Shown: positions 55,392 through 62,879 of the stretch, one piece after another
Position numbering within the stretch: position 1 is the first letter of the stretch
Layout of the letters: each line of letters begins with the position of its first letter
From: an uncultured Granulosicoccaceae bacterium
GTDB taxonomy: Bacteria > Pseudomonadota > Gammaproteobacteria > Granulosicoccales > Granulosicoccaceae
Direction of reading: 5' to 3'
Assembly (NCBI GenBank): GCA_937922675.1
Contig: CALAJN010000008.1
Coordinates: forward strand, 62,001-126,000
DNA length: 64,000 bases
Notes under the pieces: model-generated
Told to the model about the DNA's origin: nothing
Seen by the model: the letters and a program-made list of their open reading frames with translations, nothing else
Databases searched by the model: none
Position numbers and translations under genes: made by a program

Positions 55392-55505
55392 CAGATGTCA
55401 TGGGGAAATGCTGCGGTGCATGTCTCAAAAGGCACGATCGCTGATTGACAGTTTCCACCCATAGCCGTAGCGTCCGCTGAGAATTGAACCGACAGGAAGT
55501 CGACA

Positions 55506-56333
55506 TTGAGCATAGAGCGCTCCTCAATTGGCTACGTTTGTAGAACACAAGTCTTGACACTGGTGACTGGCCTGGCGGCAGTCTTCATGCCTCAGTCAGG
55601 TCATGGCGTCGACCTACAACTACCGCTGCGACAAACCGGATTGCGCGCTGATCACGTTCTGATCAAGCGGGGCTCTGACCGTGTTCTGGAACGAAGCCGG
55701 ATTAGCCTTAGCCACGATGGGCTGCGCGTAGAGCAGTCTCGCACCGGGATGCGGATGGTTCTCAACTACTCTGAGCAGAAATTTTGGTTGGTTGATCTGT
55801 CGCGTGGCGTTCAGCATGAAGTGCCCGCAAACTTTGTCGATCTTCGCCAGACGAACGAGACAGATCAAGCGGTGTTGGATCGCCCTCGCGATATTCAGAT
55901 TGACTCAGGGTTGCTGGCAGTCAGCGCCTGTGCAGGTTTGACAGTGGACAGTGCCTTTGACGCTATTTGGAGAGCACTTCCAGTCACAATCAGTGAGTGT
56001 TCTGATGGTGACGGGCAGCCTGTTGTGCGTCATTGGTTCAACGCGCGCATTGGCCTGGTCATCCGCACGATGGATACCGAGGGCCGTATAGAAGAGCTGC
56101 GCACTGTAAAACCTGCCAGATTTCCCAGTGGCTATTTTTCTGTGAGCCCTAGCCTCCGCAAGGTAGCAATAAAAGAGTTTTTTACCGGTGCAAAAACCTT
56201 GCAGCGGTATTTTCCGGAGGTGACGGCAGCATCGTCACAGTCCATTCGCAGGAGACATGATTCTCCTCGTTCTCTTGGCTCGATGAGTCAATTCAAAGCT
56301 GGCTCAAGTAGCCAAAATTCACCAAAGGAGTAG
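55506..56333 (+). CDS. Exported protein of unknown function preceding flp
   Basis: A 275-residue protein from TTG 55506; GTG 55566-region codons are alternatives. The hydrophobic stretch VLTLVTGLAAVFMPQSGHG looks like a signal peptide. The body has beta-rich segments (VLNYSEQKFWLVDLSRGVQHEVP, VVRHWFNARIGLVIRTMD) of the sort seen in LolA/DUF4412-like lipocalin-type folds, but no family is certain. Its stop is 5 bases before the flp ATG and its end contains the flp ribosome binding site, so the two are coupled. Confidence 0.65.
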   Translation: MSIERSSIGYVCRTQVLTLVTGLAAVFMPQSGHGVDLQLPLRQTGLRADHVLIKRGSDRVLERSRISLSHDGLRVEQSRTGMRMVLNYSEQKFWLVDLSRGVQHEVPANFVDLRQTNETDQAVLDRPRDIQIDSGLLAVSACAGLTVDSAFDAIWRALPVTISECSDGDGQPVVRHWFNARIGLVIRTMDTEGRIEELRTVKPARFPSGYFSVSPSLRKVAIKEFFTGAKTLQRYFPEVTAASSQSIRRRHDSPRSLGSMSQFKAGSSSQNSPKE

Positions 56334-56338
56334 TGAAT

Positions 56339-56587
56339 ATGAAAGGTCTGACACAAACGGAGAAAGCTGTTCGTCGGTATATTCTCGGCCAGGGAATGAC
56401 AGAGTACATCATCATTGTCGCCTTGATTGCCGTGGCCAGTATCGGTGCCGTAAGTGCGTTTGGTGGTGTTATCAAAGATTCGTTTGCGGGTATGTCAAGA
56501 GCGCTTATAAACGAAGCACCAGAGCCGGTAACGACCCAGAACATTTCGGCTGGTGCCACAAACAGCACGCTGGGTACCTTCAAATAG
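56339..56587 (+). CDS. flp: Flp family type IVb pilin
   Basis: An 82-residue prepilin. The leader ends in Gly and the mature part begins QGMTEYIIIVALIAVASIGAV, with Glu at +5 and Tyr at +6, the Flp class signature; the hydrophobic helix follows. GGAG lies 8 bases before ATG 56339. It is the likely major subunit of the Tad pilus. A strong hairpin directly follows the gene. Confidence 0.88.
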   Translation: MKGLTQTEKAVRRYILGQGMTEYIIIVALIAVASIGAVSAFGGVIKDSFAGMSRALINEAPEPVTTQNISAGATNSTLGTFK

Positions 56588-56595
56588 GTTTGGCA

Positions 56596-56627
56596 ATCTA
56601 CGGGTAAGCACTGGCTTGCCCGTAGAT
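56596..56627 (+). terminator. Strong hairpin after flp (attenuator or mRNA stabiliser)
   Basis: ATCTACGGGTAAGC and GCTTGCCCGTAGAT form a 14-bp stem with one G-U pair and a 4-base loop, 9 bases after the flp stop. No T-run follows. Expected effect: much more pilin mRNA than downstream tad mRNA. Confidence 0.65.
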
Positions 56628-56675
56628 CCCGTACCTCTGTAGTAGATCCGCTGCCGCGAATGGAAACGCGAACGA

Positions 56676-58949
56676 ATGAAAGGACGTCAATGTGGCCAGG
56701 CTATGCCCCTCGGCATCGCACTGATACTGTTCAGTATTCTCAGCGCGTTTGTCGTGTACAACACTGGGCAAAGCGCCTCACAAAAAGCGCGGCTGGTTAA
56801 CGCCGCAGACGCAGCTGCTTTCAGTGGTTTGCAGTGGCAGGCACGCGCCTTGAACTTTGCAGGCTATACCAATCGCGCAATGGTCGCCAATCAGGTATCG
56901 CTTGCGCAAGCAGTTAGTCTTGCGTCGTGGTCTACCTACGGGATGATCATGGCGGAGAATCTTGCTCGAGTTCTGTCACCGATACCTGTGGTCAACGCCA
57001 TTTCTCAGGGTGTTGAAACGGTGATGAGCACGATAGAAGCGACAGTGACGCCGGTGGCCGGTGCCATGTTGCAAGTCATCGACAAAGTCAATATGGGTGT
57101 GTCCACCGCTCAGGAAGCAATGTACAACGCCAGCTACCTTGCCACGCCAGAGATCGTAAAGGCTGTTGCAACACAAACTGACTCTGAATTCAGGGTGGAG
57201 ACGGCGTACACCATGGCTGGCGTTGCCAAAAACCTTCATGAGTGGAATGAGTTTTCAGAAAGAGTGGGCGACGATCGCAAGGACTATGACAAGGTGCGCG
57301 AGCGCGCACAGATCATCCAGGATTCACGCGATGCCTTTACCCGCGCAAGAGACTGGTCATTCTTTGATGGATATTTGTATGTCTTGCCCTTCTTCAAGAT
57401 TGACTTGAAAAAGGAGGGTGAGACACGACTGATAGGTCGTGAGGGAGACAATGGGCTTGAATGGGAGTGGAAAGCCAAGGATTCGCTATCGTTGCATACG
57501 AAAGTTCGCGTGCCGTTTCGGGGCTGGAAGGGTGTAGAGGTTCCCATTGGTTACGGGATGGCGATCGCTAATGCAGTGGACGATCTGACCATCGAGGAGG
57601 ATGCCTGCATGTCACGTTGGGATTGCAATACCTGGTCAGACCATAACGAGATCAGTGAGCGCATGGCAGATACAAATTATCTGTCTCTCAATGGTAGTGA
57701 TAGTCGTGTGGAGATGAGTGGTTACACGGAGCTGAATGGCTTTCGGCGATTGTCCGAGACGACCATTGACGCTGCGTTCCCGACAATCAAACTCCGCGTA
57801 GAAGTAGAACTACCGGCTGGTGGTGTGTCCAGTAGCAATGGGTTGGTGGCTGGTCAAAAATTTACCATGCCCACCGAGATGCCCGGCAATGCGATGTCGT
57901 CTGTGTCTGTTGCCGAGGTGTATTTCAAGCCACCGCAGGCAGATCACGCTGATCAGCAGGGTAGGCACATAGAGTTTGCTAATTTGTACAGCCCGTGGTG
58001 GGACGTTAGGCTAGCAAAGGTTTCAGAAGCTGAACGCCTCGCTGCGTTGACACTCCGTGGAGGCACTGATGGGGTAAGCGTCATGCCAGGCATGATCCCA
58101 ATAGGCGATGGTGAAGAGGGACAGGTGCATTTGATCCAGGGAGAGCAAACACCGTCCGATGGATCTTCGGAAGAGACTAATCCGGGTCAAGGATTGGTTG
58201 AATATTCCCTGGACACATTTGGTGAAATGGCGGATCAAGCAGCAATGGATGCGGCCAATGACGCAAAAAACCGTATCGAGGAACAACTTGTCGGCGTCCT
58301 TGAAGATGCCGTCGCGCAAGTGCTCAGCGGTAGTGTAAGCAACGCCAGTGGTGGCCTTGTCACAGCTGAGGATCTCAAACAGTGGGCTGATGGAATTCGC
58401 GCTGACACCAATCAGGATCAATCTGAGGCGACGGCCACCACTGGGGCAGCACGGCAGGAGATGGATAAGCTGCAGGTGGAGTTTGAGCGACTTGATGCGG
58501 TTGTCAGCGCCCGATTTGAACAAGCGTTTGAGGAACAGGCTGAGGTATACCGGACACGTACCTCGTATCTGAGATCAACCGTGTCCGGTTATGTGGGTCG
58601 TCAAATTGGGCTCTTCGAGCGCGTACCCACAGGAAACCTGTCCGAAGGTCAGCGAGATACTGGACAACAATTGGACCAACACAAGGATGCCTTGATTGTC
58701 AATTTGTCTCGAATCTATCGCGACATAGTCAATGAAGAAACTGATCGATTCGAAATGGACTTCTCGATGGCTCGCGATTTTGTAACCACAGCGCTCGCCA
58801 GTTACGATAGCCAGGACAGAGAAATCAATTGGGAGTTGTTTCAAATAGCGGCACCTGCTGAAACATTGGGTACGAAAGAAGGTGGTACGCGGGAAGAGGG
58901 CACGCAAGACGAGGAGGAGAACGAGGAAGGGGAGCGGGATGATTCATAG
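56676..58949 (+). CDS. TadG-like Flp pilus assembly protein (large)
   Basis: A 757-residue protein anchored by one N-terminal span (QAMPLGIALILFSILSAFVVYN). The next segment LVNAADAAAFSGLQWQARALNFAGYTNRAMVANQ is typical of TadG-type proteins in gammaproteobacteria. The Glu+5 of pilins is replaced (Gly-Gln-Ala-Met-Pro-Leu). The rest is a large exported domain with long helical stretches, for example EMDKLQVEFERLDAVVSARF, and an acidic, low-complexity end (REEGTQDEEENEEG). Precise role unknown; TadG is needed for pilus assembly in model systems. It overlaps the next gene by 11 bases. Confidence 0.78.
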   Translation: MKGRQCGQAMPLGIALILFSILSAFVVYNTGQSASQKARLVNAADAAAFSGLQWQARALNFAGYTNRAMVANQVSLAQAVSLASWSTYGMIMAENLARVLSPIPVVNAISQGVETVMSTIEATVTPVAGAMLQVIDKVNMGVSTAQEAMYNASYLATPEIVKAVATQTDSEFRVETAYTMAGVAKNLHEWNEFSERVGDDRKDYDKVRERAQIIQDSRDAFTRARDWSFFDGYLYVLPFFKIDLKKEGETRLIGREGDNGLEWEWKAKDSLSLHTKVRVPFRGWKGVEVPIGYGMAIANAVDDLTIEEDACMSRWDCNTWSDHNEISERMADTNYLSLNGSDSRVEMSGYTELNGFRRLSETTIDAAFPTIKLRVEVELPAGGVSSSNGLVAGQKFTMPTEMPGNAMSSVSVAEVYFKPPQADHADQQGRHIEFANLYSPWWDVRLAKVSEAERLAALTLRGGTDGVSVMPGMIPIGDGEEGQVHLIQGEQTPSDGSSEETNPGQGLVEYSLDTFGEMADQAAMDAANDAKNRIEEQLVGVLEDAVAQVLSGSVSNASGGLVTAEDLKQWADGIRADTNQDQSEATATTGAARQEMDKLQVEFERLDAVVSARFEQAFEEQAEVYRTRTSYLRSTVSGYVGRQIGLFERVPTGNLSEGQRDTGQQLDQHKDALIVNLSRIYRDIVNEETDRFEMDFSMARDFVTTALASYDSQDREINWELFQIAAPAETLGTKEGGTREEGTQDEEENEEGERDDS

Positions 58950-59805
58950 ACGGCAAGCGCTGATGGTTGACAGATCCTTGGCTGACCCCTTGTGCCTTGA
59001 TTTGACAAGATCGTGTCGAGGTGCGGCCCTTACGGAGTTTGTTGTCTTGTGTATAGCGATGGTGCCATTGATGTTTGCTGTGCCCATGATCGGCAAGCTC
59101 ATCGATGCGAAGCAAACCAGCATTCAAGCAGGGCGCTATGCAACATGGGAATCGACCGTCTATCCCGATCGTGAAAATGCGTCAGTGTTGCTAAAAGACC
59201 GATTCTTCTCGGCTGAGGACTCGGTGATTACCAGTCAGCCCGCTGAGCTCGAGAACAACCACCTATGGGGTGGTAAGGCAAGCACTGAGGGTGGTTTGCC
59301 GCCAGATACAGCCGTTTTGATCGATGAGCAAAGCATCAGCATGACCACACTCTTGCACAAGGATAACTCAGGAATGAAAATCTCCAGCGGCCTTGGCAGC
59401 GTGATTGAGTCGGCGGGCAATGTTTTAGGCGCTGTGTCTGGCGGTAAGTGGGATTTTGGAAAGACGGCGTTGACACGTACTGAGGTGCAGGTTGCTGTTA
59501 AATCAAATTCCTGGATCGATTCATTTCAGTCTCAACAAGGTTGTGGTGGAGGTCTGGGTTGTTTCAATGCCCATGGCGCCATTCTGGTCGATGGCTGGAG
59601 CGCCAAAGACCAGAGTCAAGCCAAAAACCGAACGCGCGCGCTCGTTCCGGCAGGAGCCCTCGAGCCGATTGGCGACATAGTGTCAATACTGGGTCATATC
59701 CCAGTATTCGAAGAGCTCAAAGGTATGGACGACATGTTTGGGCATATCGACCTGAGACCTCTTCCAGCGCACGCAGAACGCGGTTTGGAACGTTACCAGG
59801 AGTAA
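58939..59805 (+). CDS. TadE-like pseudopilin
   Basis: A 288-residue protein with GGGGAGCGGG upstream of ATG 58939. A basic leader ends in Gly and the mature start is AALTEFVVLCIAMVPLMFAV, with Glu+5 and Phe+6, the TadE class signature. The following YATWESTVY motif is common in TadE-like proteins of this group. The exported part ends near LPAHAERGLERYQE. It probably works with the TadG-like protein whose gene it overlaps. Confidence 0.78.
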   Translation: MIHRRQALMVDRSLADPLCLDLTRSCRGAALTEFVVLCIAMVPLMFAVPMIGKLIDAKQTSIQAGRYATWESTVYPDRENASVLLKDRFFSAEDSVITSQPAELENNHLWGGKASTEGGLPPDTAVLIDEQSISMTTLLHKDNSGMKISSGLGSVIESAGNVLGAVSGGKWDFGKTALTRTEVQVAVKSNSWIDSFQSQQGCGGGLGCFNAHGAILVDGWSAKDQSQAKNRTRALVPAGALEPIGDIVSILGHIPVFEELKGMDDMFGHIDLRPLPAHAERGLERYQE

Positions 59806-59811
59806 CAAAAA

Positions 59812-60492
59812 ATGAACCAATTTTTCGCCACTGCACTAGTGCTTGCTGCCAACAGTGGCTACGCTCTTGCTGATCTTTCCACTATCAAGAACATGCCGTT
59901 ACCGTCCGGCGCCGCGTTGCAGATAGTTGGTGTGGATATCGAACAAAACGGTAGCCGTGTCTCCATAGCCGATTTTCAAAGTCGCGATGAGCTTGATCGA
60001 GTGTTGGCGTTCTATCAACGAACCTGGCCTGCCGTTGAAAACCACCCCGGTCATGTCTATCAGCAGGTTAACGAGTGGAGCATTATTGCAAGGCTTGATG
60101 ACGGCATCAATCTGGCCTTGCAGCTCAAACCGAATGGCAAGGGTGGTACGGCCGGTGTAGTGTCTGCTCTGGATGTCGATAGTGCCGGCAGCTACAGACT
60201 GGATCCTCCTCCTATGCCACCTGGAGCCAGTGTACTGTCGTCTACGGGTACAGAGGATGGGACCAGGCGCGCGCACACCTGGATGCTGCATGCCGGTGGC
60301 AGGCCATCCGAGACTGCAATGTTTTACCGAGACAGAATGCCTGAAGACGACTGGAAGGTGGTTCTTGATCGATCCGGTGAGAACCCCGCAGTCGTTATGT
60401 TCAGTGGTGAAAGCGGCACACTGGAGATCGTAGCAACCTCTGGCTCTGACGGCACGTTCGTACTGGTCAATCAAGTAGAGACCGGGTTATGA
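59812..60492 (+). CDS. Exported protein of unknown function with two similar halves
   Basis: A 226-residue protein with a short signal peptide (MNQFFATALVLAANSGYALA). Each half has the pattern Phe-Tyr, about 15 residues, then a beta pair: VLAFYQRTWPAVENHPG..IIARLDDGINLALQLK and TAMFYRDRMPEDDWKVV..VVMFSGESGTLEIVAT. This suggests an internal duplication of one small alpha/beta module. No family name. It sits 6 bases after the TadE-like gene, and its stop overlaps the next start, so it belongs to the pilus operon. Confidence 0.7.
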   Translation: MNQFFATALVLAANSGYALADLSTIKNMPLPSGAALQIVGVDIEQNGSRVSIADFQSRDELDRVLAFYQRTWPAVENHPGHVYQQVNEWSIIARLDDGINLALQLKPNGKGGTAGVVSALDVDSAGSYRLDPPPMPPGASVLSSTGTEDGTRRAHTWMLHAGGRPSETAMFYRDRMPEDDWKVVLDRSGENPAVVMFSGESGTLEIVATSGSDGTFVLVNQVETGL

Positions 60493-60671
60493 ACTCACCA
60501 GCTAAACAATACAGAGGTGCCGCTTCTGTCGATTATGTCGTCGTCAGCGGGGTGATCATTGCGGTACTCTTCCTGCCAATGGCGGGGGAATCCGGCTCTT
60601 TGGTCAACATGGTCATCGATGCTCTGAAACACTTTCAGGCCAACACGCTCTACCTGCTATCGATGCCCTGA
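60489..60671 (+). CDS. Second, minor Flp-like pilin
   Basis: A 60-residue protein. After the leader MNSPAKQYRG the sequence AASVDYVVVSGVIIAVLFLP resembles a type IVb pilin start, with Asp instead of Glu at +5 and Tyr at +6. The hydrophobic helix and short tail match small Flp proteins. It overlaps the preceding stop (ATGA). It may be a minor pilin or initiation subunit; whether the prepilin peptidase processes it is unknown. Confidence 0.7.
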   Translation: MNSPAKQYRGAASVDYVVVSGVIIAVLFLPMAGESGSLVNMVIDALKHFQANTLYLLSMP

Positions 60672-60704
60672 TGGATCGCTACACCGAGACACGGAGGTTT
60701 CTCG

Positions 60705-61553
60705 ATGACACTCAGATCGCCTGTGCAGGCGGCTTCACGCTCACGCAAGCCGCTCATCATGTTTGGACTGTCGCTACTGCTCGGTGGTGCAGCAGTGTTC
60801 TACTCCAAACACTACATCGAAGCGAGCATCTCTCACTACCGTGACCAGCTCGAGAAGACTGAGCCGATGCTTAGCGTAGTCGTACCCAACAGAGCTCTGG
60901 CAAGAGGTGAATTGCTCATGCAGGACGATCTTGTCCTGCGGGAGATACCTGAACAATACGTTGACTCAAATTCCATCACATTGGACAAGCTGGATACAGC
61001 ATTGGGTCAACACCTCGACTTTGATATTGATCGTGGCGCGCCTTTGCTGTGGGCACACCTGGAAGGTGGCTTGACGCCGACCTTTAGCGGCAAGGTTGAG
61101 GCGGGCCTTCGAGCCATGACTGTTCGTGTTGACGAGATCAACTCCATTTCCGGGTTTCTTCAGCCCACAGATCATGTCGATCTTCTACTGACGCATGGGA
61201 GCCACGGGAATGAATCCATTGCTCCGCTCATGCAGCGCCTCGAGGTTATCGCCACTGGCACTCAGACACTGGTCGACAAGAACGGAACAAGCGGTCGACG
61301 CTCATTCACAAGCATCACTGTACATGTAACACCACAGCAGGCGCAGAAGCTGATTCTTGCGCAGGAGATCGGTGACATAACAGCGACACTCAGGAATCCA
61401 GAGGACGAGTTGCCACTAGGTGATATACCAATGACCGTGGCTGAGCTTTTGGGTCACAAGGTCGAAGTAGAGCCGACGGTTGCTGCAACACCTACGTCAC
61501 GTCGTCGATCTCAGGCACCTCCTGCCATTGAATACATCATTGGGGGCTCATGA
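60705..61553 (+). CDS. cpaB: Flp pilus assembly protein CpaB/RcpC
   Basis: A 282-residue protein with an N-terminal membrane anchor (KPLIMFGLSLLLGGAAVFYS) and a SAF-type domain (VVPNRALARGELLMQDDLVLREIP). The CpaB core follows: GLRAMTVRVDEINSISGFLQPTDHVDLLL, with VTPQQAQKLILAQEIGDITATLRN. It is a periplasmic partner of the secretin. Its end overlaps the cpaC start by 4 bases. Confidence 0.9.
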   Translation: MTLRSPVQAASRSRKPLIMFGLSLLLGGAAVFYSKHYIEASISHYRDQLEKTEPMLSVVVPNRALARGELLMQDDLVLREIPEQYVDSNSITLDKLDTALGQHLDFDIDRGAPLLWAHLEGGLTPTFSGKVEAGLRAMTVRVDEINSISGFLQPTDHVDLLLTHGSHGNESIAPLMQRLEVIATGTQTLVDKNGTSGRRSFTSITVHVTPQQAQKLILAQEIGDITATLRNPEDELPLGDIPMTVAELLGHKVEVEPTVAATPTSRRRSQAPPAIEYIIGGS

Positions 61554-62875
61554 TGATACGGGCACCTCATTTGGTACTGATGGCCACAACGCTTGCGTTC
61601 CAATCTGCCGTTGCAGATGATCTGGTCTCCAGTGGCGGATGGGCTGAGGTTCGTTCGTCAAGAGCAAGTGCTACACCCGCACCAACACGAGATCCGGCGG
61701 CTGCCCTCAACCAGTCCGACAAGGCAAATCCTGTGAGTTGGCAGGTGCGGGAGTTTGCCTCACCAACACAGGAGCTGGGGATTACAAACACTGTCGAAGT
61801 GCCGGCAATTGCGCCTATAGACGATGTCGAGACGCGCAATCTTGATCTTTTTGTGGGTGAGGTGAATGTGCTCGGCCACGTGTCGGTATCGCGCGTTGCT
61901 GTGGGTCAAGGTGATGTGATTCGCGCCGAGATTCTTAAAAGCGGAGAGCTTATGGTGATAGCCCAGGCGCCAGGCAGTTCCTCGTTGAGGCTGTGGCATC
62001 TGGATGGGCGGCAATCGGATTTCAACATACGCGTTAGCGCGTCTGACCCGGCAACGCGTGTGCGTATGGAGTCAATGGTACGCATGCGTGTGCGTATGGT
62101 GGAGTTTCGGAAGAGTGCGATTGGCAAACTGGGTATTGATTGGACCGACAACATCAACGGCCCTGGGTATGCAACTGTCGGGGATGTCATCGGCAATAAT
62201 CTGTACAGGCCAGCCGTAACAGGTTTTGAGAATCTGCCTACCAATGTCAGTCCTTTCTCGACCTATTTCGGCATAGCTACCAATATCACTTCAAGCATCA
62301 ACCTTCTGGCCTCCAATGGTGATGCGGTTACGCTGGCAGAGCCAGTGCTGACGGCTCGTAACGGTGGTTCTGCCAGTTTTCTCGCAGGTGGCGAGGTGCC
62401 CTATCCGAGTGTCGGTGAGAACGGTCAGACCATCGTCGAGTTCAAAGAATACGGTATCAAGTTGAACGTCGCGCCGCTGGTCGATGAATTTGGCAATGTA
62501 CATACAGCTATAGAGACTGAAATCAGCCAGTTGGACATCGCCTCAGCTGTTGGCAACACACCAGGGCTGCTTACCCGGCGAGCTGAAACACAGGTCAATG
62601 TACGCTCTGGTCAAACGATAGTGATTTCAGGCCTGCTCAGCAGTGAGTCGAGCGATGACATTGACAAGGTGCCCGGTATAGGTAACCTCCCGATCATCGG
62701 GCGCTTCTTCAGGTCCACGAGTAAGCGAGACTCCGTCAGTGAGCTAGTGATTTTCGTGACACCTGAGGTGGTTGAGTCCAACTCGGGTGTGTTGAGCCAG
62801 CGCGATCAGCTCCTGTTTGATCGTTCGGGTGTGCGTCTTGAGAAGGCACGCTCAAGTCTGCCGCTGCTGGACTGA
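61550..62875 (+). CDS. cpaC: Tad secretin CpaC/RcpA
   Basis: Outer-membrane secretin of 441 residues. A signal peptide (MIRAPHLVLMATTLAFQSAVA) is followed by the N-terminal domain of pilus secretins (VGQGDVIRAEILKSGELMVIAQ ... GSSSLRLWHLDG). The secretin domain shows EPVLTARNGGSASFLAGGEVPYP, VEFKEYGIKLNVAPLVDEFGN, VRSGQTIVISGLLSSE and GIGNLPIIGRFFRS. The pilus would pass through it. Confidence 0.93.
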   Translation: MMIRAPHLVLMATTLAFQSAVADDLVSSGGWAEVRSSRASATPAPTRDPAAALNQSDKANPVSWQVREFASPTQELGITNTVEVPAIAPIDDVETRNLDLFVGEVNVLGHVSVSRVAVGQGDVIRAEILKSGELMVIAQAPGSSSLRLWHLDGRQSDFNIRVSASDPATRVRMESMVRMRVRMVEFRKSAIGKLGIDWTDNINGPGYATVGDVIGNNLYRPAVTGFENLPTNVSPFSTYFGIATNITSSINLLASNGDAVTLAEPVLTARNGGSASFLAGGEVPYPSVGENGQTIVEFKEYGIKLNVAPLVDEFGNVHTAIETEISQLDIASAVGNTPGLLTRRAETQVNVRSGQTIVISGLLSSESSDDIDKVPGIGNLPIIGRFFRSTSKRDSVSELVIFVTPEVVESNSGVLSQRDQLLFDRSGVRLEKARSSLPLLD

Positions 62876-62879
62876 CGCG

